A DNA stretch of 64,000 nt from Neodontobutis hainanensis (lineage: Eukaryota > Chordata > Actinopteri > Gobiiformes > Odontobutidae), in the NCBI GenBank assembly GCA_024349245.1, contig JALDNG010000022.1, positions 20,539,501 to 20,603,500 on the forward strand. Reading direction: 5' to 3'. The notes beneath the pieces are model-generated. The model was not told the origin of the DNA and did no database searches. It saw only the letters and a list, made by a program, of their open reading frames with translations. How positions within the stretch are numbered: position 1 is the first letter of the stretch; each line of letters begins with the position of its first letter. Positions 11,201-24,181 of this stretch are shown here, piece by piece. The position numbers were made by a program, and so were the translations under genes.

Positions 11201-14200
11201 CCAGAGAGAGACCCGAGAGAGACCAGAGAGAGACCAGAGAGAGACCAGAGAGAGTCCAGACAGAGTCCAGACAGAGTCCAGAGAGAGACCAGAGAGAGAC
11301 CAGAGAGAGACCGGGTTAGACCTGAGACAGGCCCGAGAGAGACCCGAGAGAGACCCGAGAGAGACCCGAGAGAGACCCGAGAGAGACCCGAGAGAGACCA
11401 AGAGAGACCAGAGAGAGACCAGAGAGAGACCGAGAGAGACCAGAGAGAGACCAGAGAGAGACCAGAGAGAGTCCAGACAGAGTCCAGAGAGAGTCCAGAG
11501 AGAGACCAGAGAGAGACCAGAGAGGGCCGGGTTAGACCTGAGACAGGCCTGAGAGAGACAGAGAGAGACCCGAGAGAGACCAGAGAGAGACCAGAGAGAG
11601 TCCAGAGAGAGTCCAGAGAGAGACCAGACCAGAGAGAGACCTGAGAGAGACCAGAGAGAGACCCGAGAGAGACCCGAGAGAGACCAGAGAGAGACCCGAG
11701 AGAGACCCGAGAGAGACCAGAGAGAGACCAGAGAGAGACCCGAGAGAGACCCGAGAGAGACCAGAGAGAGACCAGAGAGAGACCAGAGAGAGACCAGAGA
11801 GAGACCAGAGAGAGACCAGAGAGAGACCAGAGAGAGACCGGGTTAGACCTGAGACAGGCCTGAGAGAGACCCGAGAGAGACCCGAGAGAGACCAGAGAGA
11901 GACCCGAGAGAGACCAGAGAGAGACCAGAGAGAGACCAGAGAGAGACCCGAGAGAGACCCGAGAGAGACCAGAGAGAGACCAGAGAGAGACCCGAGAGAG
12001 ACCAGAGAGAGACCCGAGAGAGACCCGAGAGAGACCAGAGAGAGACCAGAGAGAGACCAGAGAGAGACCAGAGAGAGACCCGAGAGAGACCCGAGAGAGA
12101 CCAGAGAGAGACCAGAGAGAGACCCGAGAGAGACCGGGTTAGACCTGAGACAGGCCTGAGACAGGCCTGAGAGAGACCAGAGAGAGACCCGAGAGAGACC
12201 AGAGAGAGACCAGAGAGAGACCAGAGAGAGACCCGAGAGAGACCAGAGAGAGACCAGAGAGAGACCAGAGAGAGACCAGAGAGAGACCGAGAGAGACCAG
12301 AGAGAGACCGAGAGAGACCAGAGAGAGACCGAGAGGGCCGGGTTAGACCTGAGACAGGCCTGAGAGAGACCAGAGAGAGACCCGAGAGAGACCCGAGAGA
12401 GACCAGAGAGAGACCAGAGAGAGACCAGAAAGAGACCTGAGAGAGACCAGAAAGAGACCTGAGAGAGACCAGAGAGAGACCAGAGAGACCAGAGAGAGAC
12501 CAGAGAGAGACCAGAGAGAGACCGAGAGAGACCGAGAGACCAGAGAGAGACCAGAGAGAGACCGAGAGAGACCAGAGAGAGACCGAGAGAGACCAAGAGA
12601 GACCTGAGACAGGCCTGAGAGAGACCAGAGAGAGACCCGAGAGAGACCAGAGAGAGACCTGAGAGACCTGAGAGAGACCAGAGAGAGACCCGAGAGAGAC
12701 CAGAGAGAGACCGGGTTAGACCTGAGACAGGCCTGAGAGAGACCCGAGAGAGACCCAAGAGAGACCAGAGAGAGACCCGAGAGAGACCAGAGAGAGACCA
12801 GAGAGAGACCAGAGAGAGACCCGAGAGAGACCCGAGAGAGACCCGAGAGACCTGAGAGAGACCAGAGAGAGACCAGAGAGAGACCCGAGAGAGACCCGAG
12901 AGAGACCCGAGAGAGACCGGGTTAGACCTGAGACAGGCCTGAGAGAGACCAGAGAGAGACCCGAGAGAGACCCGAGAGAGACCAGAGAGAGACCAGAGAG
13001 AGACCAGAGAGAGACCCGAGAGAGACCAGAGAGAGACCAGAGAGAGACCAGAGAGAGACCAGAGAGAGACCCGAGAGAGACCAGAGAGAGACCAGAGAGA
13101 GACCAGAGAGGGCGGGTTAGACCTGAGACAGGCCTGAGAGAGACCAGAGAGAGACCGAGAGAGAGACCAGAGAGACCCGAGAGAGACCTGAGAGACCAGA
13201 GAGAGACCAGAGAGAGACCCGAGAGAGACCAGAGAGAGACCAGAGAGAGACCTGAGACAGACCAGAGAGACCAGCGAGAGAGACCAGAGAGAGACCAGAG
13301 AGAGACCAGAGAGTTAGACCTGAGACAGGCCTGAGAGAGACCAGAGAGAGACCCGAGAGAGACCGAGAGAGACCAGAGAGAGACCAGAGAGACCGAGAGA
13401 GACCGAGAGACCAGAGAGACCTGAGAGAGACCAGAGAGAGACCAGAGAGAGACCGAGAGAGACCAGAGAGAGACCAGAGAGAGACCAGAGAGACCAGAGA
13501 GAGACCAGAGAGAGACCAGAGAGAGACCAGAGAGAGACCAGAGAGAGACCAGAGAGAGACCAGAGAGAGACCCGAGAGAGACCGGGTTAGACCTGAGACA
13601 GGCCTGAGAGAGACCAGAGAGAGACCCGAGAGAGACCAGAGAGAGACCAGAGAGAGACCAGAGAGAGACCCGAGAGAGACCCGAGAGAGACCAGAAAGAG
13701 ACCTGAGAGAGACCAGAAAGAGACCTGAGAGAGACCAGAAAGAGACCTGAGAGAAACCAGAGAGAGACCGGGTTAGACCAGAGAGAGACCAGAGAGAGAC
13801 CCGAGAGAGACCCAAGAGAGACCCGAGAGAGACCCAAGAGAGACCCGAGAGAGACCAGAGAGAGACCAGAGAGAGACCCGAGAGAGACCGGGTTAGACCT
13901 GAGACAGGCCTGAGAGAGACCAGAGAGAGACCCGAGAGAGACCCGAGAGAGACCAGAGAGAGACCAGAGAGAGACCAGAGAGAGACCCGAGAGAGACCCG
14001 AGAGAGACCCGAGAGAGACCGAGAGACCTGAGACAGGCCTGAGAGAGACCAGAGAGAGACCGAGAGAGACCAGAGAGAGACCAGAGAGAGACCAGAGAGA
14101 GACCAGAGAGAGACCAGAGAGAGACCAGAGAGAGACCAGAGAGAGACCAGAGAGAGACCGAGAGAGACCAGAGAGAGACCAGAGAGAGACCCGAGAGAGA

Positions 14201-17200
14201 CCGGGTTAGACCTGAGACAGGCCTGAGAGAGACCAGAGAGAGACCCGAGAGAGACCCGAGAGAGACCAGAGAGAGACCAGAGAGAGACCCGAGAGAGACC
14301 CGAGAGAGACCAGAGAGAGACCAGAGAGAGACCAGAGAGAGACCGGGTTAGACCTGAGACAGGCCTGAGAGAGACCAGAGAGAGACCAGAGAGAGACCCG
14401 AGAGAGACCAGAGAGAGACCCGAGAGAGACCAGAAAGAGACCTGAGAGAGACCAGAAAGAGACCTGAGAGAGACCAGAAAGAGACCTGAGAGAGACCTGA
14501 GAGAGACCAGAGAGAGACCCGAGAGAGACCAGAGAGAGACCTGAGAGAGACCAGAAAGAGACCTGAGAGAGACCAGAGAGAGACCAGAGAGAGACCCGAG
14601 AGAGACCCGAGAGAGACCTGAGAGAGACCAGAGAGAGACCGGGTTAGACCTGAGACAGGCCTGAGAGAGACCAGAGAGAGACCAGAGAGAGACCGGGTTA
14701 GACCAGAGACAGGCCTGAGAGAGACCAGAGAGAGACCAGAGAGAGACCCGAGAGAGACCAGATAGAGACCAGAGAGAGACCCGAGAGAGACCGGGTTAGA
14801 CCTGAGACAGGCCTGAGAGAGACCAGAGAGAGACCAGAGAGAGACCCGAGAGAGACCCGAGAGAGACCCGAGAGAGACCGGGTTAGACCTGAGACAGGCC
14901 TGAGAGAGACCAGAGAGAGACCCGAGAGAGACCAGAGAGAGACCCGAGAGAGACCAGAGAGAGACCAGAGAGAGACCGGGTTAGACCTGAGACAGGCCTG
15001 AGAGAGACCAGAGAGAGACCCGAGAGAGACCAGAGAGAGACCAGAGAGAGACCCGAGAGAGACCAGAAAGAGACCTGAGAGAGACCAGAAAGAGACCTGA
15101 GAGAGACCAGAGAGAGACCGGGTTAGACCTGAGACAGGCCTGAGAGAGACCAGAGAGAGACCAGAGAGAGACCCGAGAGAGACCCGAGAGAGACCAGAGA
15201 GAGACCCGAGAGAGACCGGGTTAGACCTGAGACAGATCTGAGAGAGACCCGAGAGAGACCAGAGAGAGACCAGAGAGAGACCGGGTTAGACCTGAGACAG
15301 ACCTGAGAGAGACCCGAGAGAGACCCGAGAGAGACCCGAGAGAGACCAGAGAGAGACCCGAGAGAGACCGGGTTAGACCTGAGACAGACCAGAGAGAGAC
15401 CAGAGAGAGACCCGAGAGAGACCGGGTTAGACCTGAGACAGATCTGAGAGAGACCCGAGAGAGACCAGAGAGAGACCAGAGAGAGACCGGGTTAGACCTG
15501 AGACAGACCTGAGAGAGACCCGAGAGAGACCCGAGAGAGACCCGAGAGAGACCAGAGAGAGACCCGAGAGAGACCGGGTTAGACCTGAGACAGACCTGAG
15601 AGAGACCTGAGAGAGACCCAAGAGAGACCCGAGAGAGACCGGGTTAGACCTGAGACAGACCTGAGAGAGACCCGAGAGAGACCGGGTTAGACCTGAGACA
15701 GACCTGAGAGAGACCCGAGAGAGACCCGAGAGAGACCCGAGAGAGACCGGGTTAGACCAGGGAGAGAATGAGTTAGACCGGGTTAGACCAGAGAGAGACC
15801 GGGTTAGACCAGAGAGAGAATGAGTTAGACCGGGTTAGACCAGAGTGAGAGACTGGGTTCTTAGGCCTTCATCAGAAACACAAGATGGGGGCTGGACTAG
15901 TTTTTAAACCTGTGAGAAATGGCCACATGCACAAAGTGTCACCTGGACAAGCAAAAATATTACATTTTTAGCCACTAGAGGGCGCAGATCCATTTACAGG
16001 GACTATCCAAAACTGGAAAGTTTGTAAAAAATATAAATAATGTCTTCTGAAACAGGGCCATTTTAGTGCATTTTGTCCAAATAAAAGTCTGTAGGTCCAG
16101 TGTGTTCCTGCTCCTTCTGTTGGAGCTGAGCATGTCTCAGGTCTGTCCTGCTGAGGGCCTGTTTCAGTGAAATAGGTCTGATTCTACAAACATGCATACA
16201 CAATGCTACAAGCTGAAGGTTACGCAGTGTTACTTTAAGCGGGGGGGCATGATGAGACGTATTACTCGTGTTACTACCTCTGCACTCAGCTCGTTACGCT
16301 GCGCCTGAGGTTAATCAGCTCATGTGCTGCTGTGGGGGCGGGGCTTCACTGAGACACGAGACAGGTCCAGGCGGGTCAACGGGTCAGAGCCACTCAGAGT
16401 TAACACAGACTCATTCAAACAGATACCTGGCCCCAGTCTGGAGAAGCAGACAGGAGCACCGAGCTGCTGCTGTTTAGACTCCGCCCACAGTGAGAAGCAG
16501 ACTGGGATCCACTCCAACTCCACGAAACCAACAGTGCTGTCGGTTTTTGAGCCGGTTGTGTAATACACTGCATCATGATGACTAATATTAATATTAACTA
16601 ATAACTAATATTATGTTGTGTATTATAATTTACATTATTATAAACCATGAGATTATTTATAGGCTGTAGATATTATAGATTATAGATGTTATACCCTACA
16701 GCTGTGTGTCCCAGTTCTTAGGGTAGTCTATAGTAGCCCTTCCTTTGGAGGAACGAGGGGTAGAGAATTGGGATTGTGCCTAAACCCTTTATCAGCTGTG
16801 GATTTACAGCTGGTCCTCACCAAACGGCAGCGTTGATGATCTTCATGACGCACTCGTTGATGCACTGACAGACATTCACCAGCGGAGCGCCTCGTTCTCC
16901 CATTCGACCCAATAACAGACCTGAGACATGTACAAACACATTAAATATTCACTTTATAAAGATCACGATCTCAGGTTTTCTCTTGACTTTAAAGGTAAAG
17001 GTACTCCGGTTCCTCCCACCGCCCAAACAGCTGCATGTACAGGTCACCTGGCAACTCTAAAGTGTCCCCAGTAAATGAATGTGAGAGAGAGTCACTGTCT
17101 CTAAATGTTAACCCTGCGACTAACTGCCCACTGTCCGGGATGAACCCCGCCTCAGGCTCAGAGCTGCTGGGATAGGCTCTAGTCACATGACCCCTAACAG

Positions 17201-20200
17201 GACTACGCAGAAGAAAATTAAAGGATGAATAAACTAAGCTATAACAATTACACATATTTTATCATCTCATCTGAAGTACAGACTACTCTGGAAAGTTGGA
17301 TAAAGCTATTAAAATATCAAAACAATTCTAAAAAACTCCGAAATAATACAGGTCCTGTTCGACTAATTAGTGAGGTCCCAGTCAACTGAATAATCTAATT
17401 CCAGCTGGGTCTACTGTCAGTGAACGCACCACACCTGATGAGTCCTGCTCCAAACACCAGTGTAGCTCTCTTTTATTCATTCACAGAAGCCTGTGATGCT
17501 CTCCTTTACTATTGTTTAGATGTTTTATGGCACAGTATCCTACAAAAGTCCTGTGCGCAGGGCTCACCCATGGTAGCGGAGAAGACGACGATGCCCAGGA
17601 CGTTCATCTGCTGACTGGAGCCCGGACTGGTCTTGTAGTGGACTTCAGGAGGAGGGGTCAGCTCCAGGTAAACGGTGCGGTCTTCGGGGTCGCTCGCGTC
17701 GGGAATGACGTACACAAAACTGGGCGGTACGGTTCTGGTGGGGATTTTGAGAATGGGGACCAGGTCTGTCTTGTACTGAGAGTTTGTGTGGGAAGAAGAT
17801 TATATTTATTAAAGACATACAATTATTAAATATGGAGCATCCAAACTCATCCATCATCAGACAACATTTACAAGTCAAAACACAATTCAAATCCTTGAGC
17901 TTTATTGTTTACTGTGTTCTGAACGGGCCAATAAATAAATGTATTATTATTATTATGTTTATAAAAGGTTCTAATTGACTAAAGTAATGCTGTAATGGTG
18001 TCGTCAGTGATAATGTAACCAACAGATACAGAAAATATAAGATAAATCTTTATTGTTTGTTCAGATTTTAACTGTGGAACGTCTCATAAATCCATAACCA
18101 GCTTCAAGAAATTATTTAAAAAGAAACCATTTCCTTAAGTAATGTTACTTTTGTGTTTTTCTGTTGAATGTGTGAGAAATGATTGAAATACAAAAGGATC
18201 AGTGCAGCAGGTGATGACTTAGTCTAGTAACTTTAAAGAAAAAGATTCGGTTCGTACTGTCATTTAATTTCCACTTTTGCGTTTGCAGTAAATTGTTTCT
18301 TTACTTTTTATTTTGAAAAGGTCTTGTGTAAGTAACAGTGTTGGAGGGAAACTCCTCTGTGTTCGGAGTTACCTGCTGAAAGGTGGCCTCCACCAGGTTT
18401 GAGGGAACCATGTTTCTGTAAAAACAAACAAAACAGAGCTGTCAGGGCGGGACAGCAAACAGACCTCACTGTGGCCGGGACCTGTCTGATCCTGGTCTAG
18501 ACCTAGTCCGAGTCCACAGTAGGACTTTAACCCTGCAGCCCCAACATGTATATTTAAAAACCCCTGAAGGTTTGTGAGGGTCCGTGTGGAGGTACAGATG
18601 CAAGTGGCCTGTTCCTTTGGTCCTGACTCTTTCAGGTCGTGTGCTGAAGGTAAACTCATGATCACATGACTGCAGCCAGAGGTCGGAGGTCAACAGGATG
18701 AGATTGTTTTGCGCGAGGCCAGAGAACACTGCACGAGACGCAGCTTCCCAACGTGCAGAGCATTACTCAACAACACGCGTTAATCCGTCACTTATCCTTC
18801 AGCACTTTTACTAAAAATACCTCCGAGCGCAGCGGTCAGTGCCGAGTCGTAATGGGATTGAGCGACACGACTCACGACAGACCTGAGACCGGAGGGTTAT
18901 AATCTGATCATAACCGGTCACAATATCCACATTTAAACCCTGAGTCTGCAGCAGGGCCTGACTCTGTCCTGTCTCTGTCCTGCTCAAGGGTCAAGGAAGT
19001 GGAGACAGACACTGGAGTGGGTTTCATTCACAAAGAGCCCACTCGTCAGGAACAGACTCATTACTGCACTTAGAATTAGTTGGATTTAATCATAGTTAAA
19101 TAATAATGGTAATTTGTGCTCTTTGATATTCTTCAGTAAATATCTGTTTTATGTTGATTAGAAATATGTTTGGATGGAAGAGAGAGAGTACACTTTATTA
19201 AGACAAATCTGAACAGAAGCTCACTTCTGAAAAAGGAGCGCTCCCATTGGTCGACACTGACGTTAATAAGGAAGAAATGTCTGCCGATAAAACAGAGAAC
19301 GTGTGTATTCAGCTCTGGAAATGTCTTTTTACACAGAAATAAATAAATAAATAGTTATTTATATTGTCTTCAGTCTCAGGTGTTTAACAAAGAAGTGTCT
19401 TTCTGACTCTAGGGCGGAGCTCTAAATATTCATTTGTTTTAGTGGTTTGACCTTTTTAATAAAAGAAAAGCTGGAGGCTGCTGTTGGAGGAGAGTGGCTC
19501 TGAGGCAGGGACAAGAAAAGAAAATCGGGGAGTAGAGCTTTAAAGTCGAGGTGCAAAGGTGGACCTCAGCACTAGCTCGTGTCTGGACTCCTCTCAAACA
19601 TGTGTCGGGTCTCGGTCTGGTCTCTGACCTGATCAGATCCAGCAGCGCGTCGGCGGACGTCATGACGGGGCCTCCTCCCAAACGGTTGCTCTCCATCTCG
19701 GTCCCGACGCCCGGCTTCACGATGAGCACCAGAGCGATGCCCACCACGACCGCGATGAAGGTGGTCCACAGGTAATAGGTGACGGTCAGGACGCCCATCC
19801 GACAGCAGGCTTTGGACTCCATCGACGACAGCCCCGACATCAAACTGCTCACACAGACGTTTAGCAGATGTTAGTTCTTACACTCACAGAAAGACGTTTC
19901 CTGAACTAAACAGAGCCTTATACCTGATGATATCACCTGAAAATACTGAAAAACATCATTAGTTTCAACTTCTCCACATTCTTCTTTTACGAGCACAGAT
20001 GTTAAAAAGCTCGTTTAAAATCAAGGAACTTCTACAATCGTTTAAACCAGCGTCACAGGCTCTTTTAACGTCTTGTTTGTGTTTAGTTTGAAGACGAGCA
20101 TCTTCACAGCACTAAGGTCTGGACTCAGAACTTACAGATTTATTCCTTTGGTAACTTCTGGTCCCTCTCAGCTTTTAAAAGCTGTGAAGTTCAGGGTTTA

Positions 20201-23200
20201 CTGTGAATGTGTGTCTGCAGAGTTTTACAGATGAACTGGACAAATACAATAAACCGACTGGAGCAGGGCCTAAAGAGACATGTTATTGTTAATATAGACT
20301 TAATACAGACATGTTTTAAATCTCGAGAACGCTCGGCTTCACAGGAGAGAGAGAAAGAGACAAAAAACAATCTCATCTGTGTTTGATGTGTTTTAAACCC
20401 TCCGTTCTCTCTTCTTCATGAGTTTAATCGGCCGTAACTTCCTGTGTTTGGTCAAAAGTCTGTCCAAACTCTCTTCTTGAACCGGACCTTGGACCGAGAC
20501 CAAAGAGCAGCCGTTTGGTCTAAACCCGACCTGGAGTTTTCACCTGAAGAGTTCGAGCCAAACCGAGCTCTGTGAAAGCCTGAGTTAATTCTTTCTTAGG
20601 CCAGAGTTCTCTGAATATAATCATAACGGTTTATCAGTTTTATGGCTGAACAAAGAAAGGAAAGTCAAAAGGAAAATGCTCATGAACCCTGCCAGAGCCT
20701 AATCCCAGCTGCAGCAGAAGAGTCCGAGTCAGTGGGATTCTTCCTGGAAACAGTGATTCCTCGTTGTCACTAATCCTACTGTTTAACGTCACACTAATTA
20801 GCCTCTGAATGAGCTTTGTCCTGTTTACGACTTATGACCGTGTCCCACTGACAACACCTCATCTTCTTCATTAAACACCAGGGCTTTGTGTGGAATCTAC
20901 AAATGTCTTTGGATCTTTAATGTTGTGAGTAACTCTAACAATTCTACAGCAACATAATTCTTCATTCACAGCCTTTAGATCAGAACCTCTGTCTGAGATG
21001 GGACGGTCTTTCTGCAATTTCTCCAATCCTCATAAAACTTGTGTTATATACGTGTTATATACGTGTTATAAACGTCTGTCTCAGACGCTCTGATCAATGA
21101 TTAGCTCTGATCAGATCATTTGTTTTTAGGGCAGCTTCTACAGGAGGTTAAATCTCTGAACCTTTTTCAAAAACGAGCTTGATTCTACGTTTGGATCATG
21201 ACAGTTGTAGAAATGAATTATGTGCAAGAACATATTTGCAAATGTAATAAATGGTTTATGCTAATATCCACACACACACGGAACCATTCCCACAAACTTC
21301 AAGATAAACCATGATTTTAAACAAACCCTTGGACGCCTCCAATTCCTCCTGAAATCATTATATACTCAATATTTATTTCAGTTTTTTTCTGCATAATTCT
21401 TTTAAATCACCAATAATCAGTCATTGTCAGGATTTGAATGCTTTATATTCCAGTTTGAATTCATAATGTCACTGTTTCTGACAAAGGCAAAGTGCAGGAT
21501 TAAAAACAAGTTCTGTATAATCTATTTCATTTTAAATTTAACGACTCAACAAAAGAACTCAAAAGAATTCACAGTGACTAAAAAAATTTACACGAGTCCA
21601 ACGACACTTTGGATTAGCCTCTGTCTTGACTTCCTGCTAAATGTTTCTCATCTCATCTTTGAGCCATGTTCATTACTGAGTTTATTATGCCGTTATTCAG
21701 GTTGCGCAGTTTATATTTTGTTTAAAGACATCCACAAATAAAAGCTATACCTTTCGAATTAGTGGCAGTGGTTTCATATTATTATACAGTTATAACTAAC
21801 TCTGTTATATTATACTGTTATAACTAACACTATTATATTATACTGTTATAACTAACACTATTACACTGTATTATACAGTTATAACTAACACTATTATATT
21901 ATACTGTTATAACTAACACTATTATATTATACTGTTATAACTAACACTATTATATTATACTGTTATAACTAACACTATTATACTGTATTATACAGTTATA
22001 ACTAACACTATTATATTATACAGTTATAACTAACACTATTATACTGTATTATACAGTTATAACTAACACTATTATATTATACAATTATAACTAAAAATAT
22101 TAAACTGTTATAACTAATACTATTATATTATACTGTTATAACTAACACTATTATATTATACTGTTATAACTAACACTATTATATTATACTGTTATAACTA
22201 ACACTATTATGTTATACTGTTTTAACTAACACTATTATACTGTTATAACTAATACTATTATATTATACTGTTATAACACTATTATATTATACAGTTATAA
22301 CTAATACTATTATGTTATACTGTTTTAACTAACACTATTATACTGTTATAACTAATACTATTATATTAAACTGTTATAACTAAAACTATTAAACTGTTAT
22401 AACTAATACTATTATTTTATACTGTTATATCTAACACTATTATACTGTATTATACAGTTATAACTAACACTTTTATATTATACTGTTATAACTAAAACTA
22501 TTAGATTAAACTGTTATAACTAACACTATTATATTATACTGTTATAACTAACGCTATTATACTATATTATACAGTTATAACTAACACTATTATATTATAC
22601 AGTTATAACTAACACTATTATATTATACTGTTATAACTAACACCATTATATTATACTGTTATAACTAACACCATTATATTATACTGTTATAACTAACACT
22701 ATTATATTATACTGTTATAACTAACACTATTATATTATACTGTTATAACTAATACTATTCTATTATACTGTTATAACTAACACTATTAGATTAAACTGTT
22801 ATAACCAATACTAATATATTATACTGTTATAACTAATATTATTAGTTTCCACGGTTATAACTATAGCTCTGATCCTGCTCAGGTCTCTCACTAAAATGTA
22901 ACGGGCTAATAGAAAAGCTAACCTCAGTTCAAAACAAAATTAGTCAGAGATTCATAGTAAATAGTCTCTCACTGTAGCAGCTTTAACGTGTAATATCAAC
23001 CAACAATATTCATTTTTACTTTATTATATAAACACTTCCTTTAAATTCCCTTCAATGACCTCTTTACTTTCCTATTATTCTAACGATGTTAAAGTGAAGA
23101 TGGGCTGAGTCTGACCTGGAGGTGATGAGAGGCAGGATGAGCATCTTCAACATCCTCATCAGCAGCTCTCCGGGAAACGAGAAGTAGATCTTGGCCTGAA

Positions 23201-24181
23201 ACAAAACAGGCTGTGGTCACGTCCACACTTCAGGGACATTTAGTGTTTTTGTATTTGAATAATGGGACGTGGACAAAAACGTGCAAAAGCTAATAATGTA
23301 AGACAATGATTTAATTTATTCATAAATTTATACCAAATTATATCTTTATCTCATGACACTTCCTCGTGAGAGCACGTCTACACACTTTTGTTCTGTCATG
23401 AGCGAGAACAAGTCATTTTTGTGACTCGACTCCAGCTTGCCTTTTTTATGCTTGGACTTGTTTATTCTCAGGGACTCGCCACGTGACCCTAACATTTGTT
23501 GACACGCACTCATAAATACAAACATATAGTCATAGTCAATTGTCTCGTCATGGAATACACTTAAACAAAAATATGTCTCAGTTTTTTAATGATTTGTTGA
23601 TGTCTCTGTCAGCGGACTGTTCCAAAGTTTAGAACATCTTTTGAACACAAGTCCCAGTCTTTAGTGACTGGGGACTACAGCAACAGGCAGTACTCAGAGG
23701 GACTCAGGGTCTCTGTGTCCTGGGGGGTCTGTGTCAAGTAAAGCCTTAGAGCTGAACAAACAGCACCAGGAGCAGGTGGAGGAAGAGCTCTGGAGCAACA
23801 CTGTTCAGATGATATGTTGTGGGCAACACTACAGGACATTTAGAAAGAGCCTGTACCTGTTTGTAAAACCCGTTACCTGATGTCCCGTGTGGTCTGTTCC
23901 TGTACCTGAGTGGAGAGCTGCGTCCCCCGGAGCATGAAGCCCAGCGCGCACCCGGTCAGCACCGCGATCACGGACAGCGTCAGCAGCCCGTTCCTCTTAC
24001 AGAAGTTCCGCAGGTTGTTCCTCAGCTCCCGGGACGCTGCGCCCTTCAGGAGCCGCCCCACACGGGCCCTCATCGACTCCGTCCTGCTGCCGCCGCTGGG
24101 GCCCGACACGAAGGGCCCGCTGTCCCCGGAGCGCGTCTCCTCCTCTCCGCCGCCGCCGCTCGGTAACAGAAGCTCATCCAT
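5248..24181 (-). CDS. Excitatory amino acid transporter, SLC1A family, EAAT5-like (11 coding exons)
   Basis: Predicted Na+-coupled acidic amino acid transporter of the plasma membrane. Exons by GT-AG reading: 24181-23906, 23195-23116, 19844-19629, 18415-18373, 17775-17568, 16920-16821, 7311-7078, 6256-6062, 5862-5728, 5645-5543, 5397-5248. They join in frame to 1740 bp, 579 aa. The chosen ATG has a strong context (GCCATGG). Visible landmarks: an early membrane segment near residues 63-84; YFSFPGELLMRMLKMLILP in exon 2; the serine-rich hairpin TSSSSATLPIT near 383-393; NMDGT at 419-423; GAAGIPQAG at 460-468; and DRFRTMINVLGD at 497-508. Arg500 matches the EAAT arginine that binds the substrate side-chain carboxylate; ASCT-type members lack it. 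LTPPPEVHYK and RTMINV favour EAAT5 (SLC1A7) or the teleost SLC1A8/9 group, so I give no symbol. Oddities: Pro483 where relatives have Thr (LPTDD), a 9.5 kb repeat-filled intron 6, and a stop at the edge of a minisatellite. Confidence 0.9.
6257..7077. other. Transporter intron 7 with an imperfect inverted repeat
   Basis: No exon is seen. A stretch near 6555-6587 (GAGTTTCTCCTGAAGAGGCT) is matched in reverse complement near 6932-6962 with one or two mismatches. The loop is about 345 bp. This may be a small non-autonomous DNA element or chance local palindromy. CTGCAGCAG-type words recur between 6840 and 6905. Confidence 0.4.
7312..15855. repeat. 8.5 kb 11-bp minisatellite array filling intron 6 of the transporter gene
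   Basis: The basic unit is CCAGAGAGAGA with a common CCCGAGAGAGA variant and a rarer CCTGAGAGAGA. It is punctuated dozens of times by the longer marker GACCGGGTTAGACCTGAGAC followed by AGGCCTGAGAGAGA. Sub-blocks with GTCCAGACAGAGTCCAGAGAG occur at about 8900-9170, 9360-9390, 9660-9800, 10910-11040 and 11250-11500, and CAGAAAGAGACCTGAG blocks at about 12425-12460, 13690-13750, 14430-14570 and 15060-15100. The plus strand is strongly purine-rich; the pre-mRNA strand is a GGUCUCUCU-type pyrimidine-rich repeat. Hundreds of GAGACC words make it an extreme cluster of BsaI recognition sites. Long minus-strand frames (SLSGLSRVSLWS-type, up to about 400 codons) are by-products of periodicity. The right end decays into GGGTTAGACC units near 15740-15855. 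Confidence 0.97.
15856..16820. other. Remainder of transporter intron 6, no exon seen
   Basis: Unique-looking intron sequence lies between the large array and exon 6. A CTCF-like core (CCACTAGAGGGCGC, 15972-15985) is just beyond the array end. A GC-rich open stretch at 16268-16563 has no recognisable product. From about 16580 the sequence is AT-rich. Confidence 0.5.
16990..17235 (-). repeat. Dispersed fish repeat in transporter intron 5
   Basis: The stretch CGGGATGAACCCCGCCTCAGG, followed by GCTGGGATAGGCTCTAG and a 3' part ending AAAGGATGAATAA, resembles a very common fish repeat tail. In that tail, phrases like ACCCCGCCT and GCTGGGATAGGCTC precede a GGATGA-type terminus. It is diverged. I do not assign a family; it is likely the 3' part of a SINE or LINE. 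The orientation is uncertain. Confidence 0.45.
17776..19628. other. Transporter introns 4 and 3 (apart from the 43-bp exon 4)
   Basis: Apart from exon 4 (18373-18415), I see no further coding sequence. A short stretch near 18476-18520 (CCTGGTCTAGACCTAGTCC) resembles a single degenerate copy of the GGTCTAGACC-type minisatellite motif that is amplified elsewhere in the window. The rest is unremarkable intron. Confidence 0.5.
19845..21769. other. Proximal part of transporter intron 2, nothing recognised
   Basis: There are no exons, tRNA-like boxes or clear transposon ends. The sequence is ordinary AT-rich intron up to the AT-rich tandem array. Confidence 0.5.
21770..22855. repeat. AT-rich minisatellite (about 28-bp unit) in transporter intron 2
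   Basis: The unit is close to CTGTTATAACTAACACTATTATATTATA, about 28 bp, with roughly 35-40 diverged copies. Some units carry an inserted CTGTATTATACAG-like segment, giving a longer variant. Each unit contains GTTATAAC, an 8-bp perfect palindrome, so the array is a regular series of small palindromes. Divergence is highest at both ends (for example ACTATAGCTCTGA at 22861). Confidence 0.93.
22856..23905. other. Transporter introns 2 (end) and 1, apart from exon 2
   Basis: Exon 2 (23116-23195) is the only coding sequence recognised. Intron 1 (23196-23905) shows no repeat or conserved site that I can support. Confidence 0.5.

Noticed and set aside
11532..13837. Minus-strand frames of about 230-408 codons (SLSGLSRVSLWS-type repeats)
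   Set aside because: They are produced by the 11-bp array in intron 6, occur in more than one frame, and have no non-repeat coding part, promoter or family similarity.
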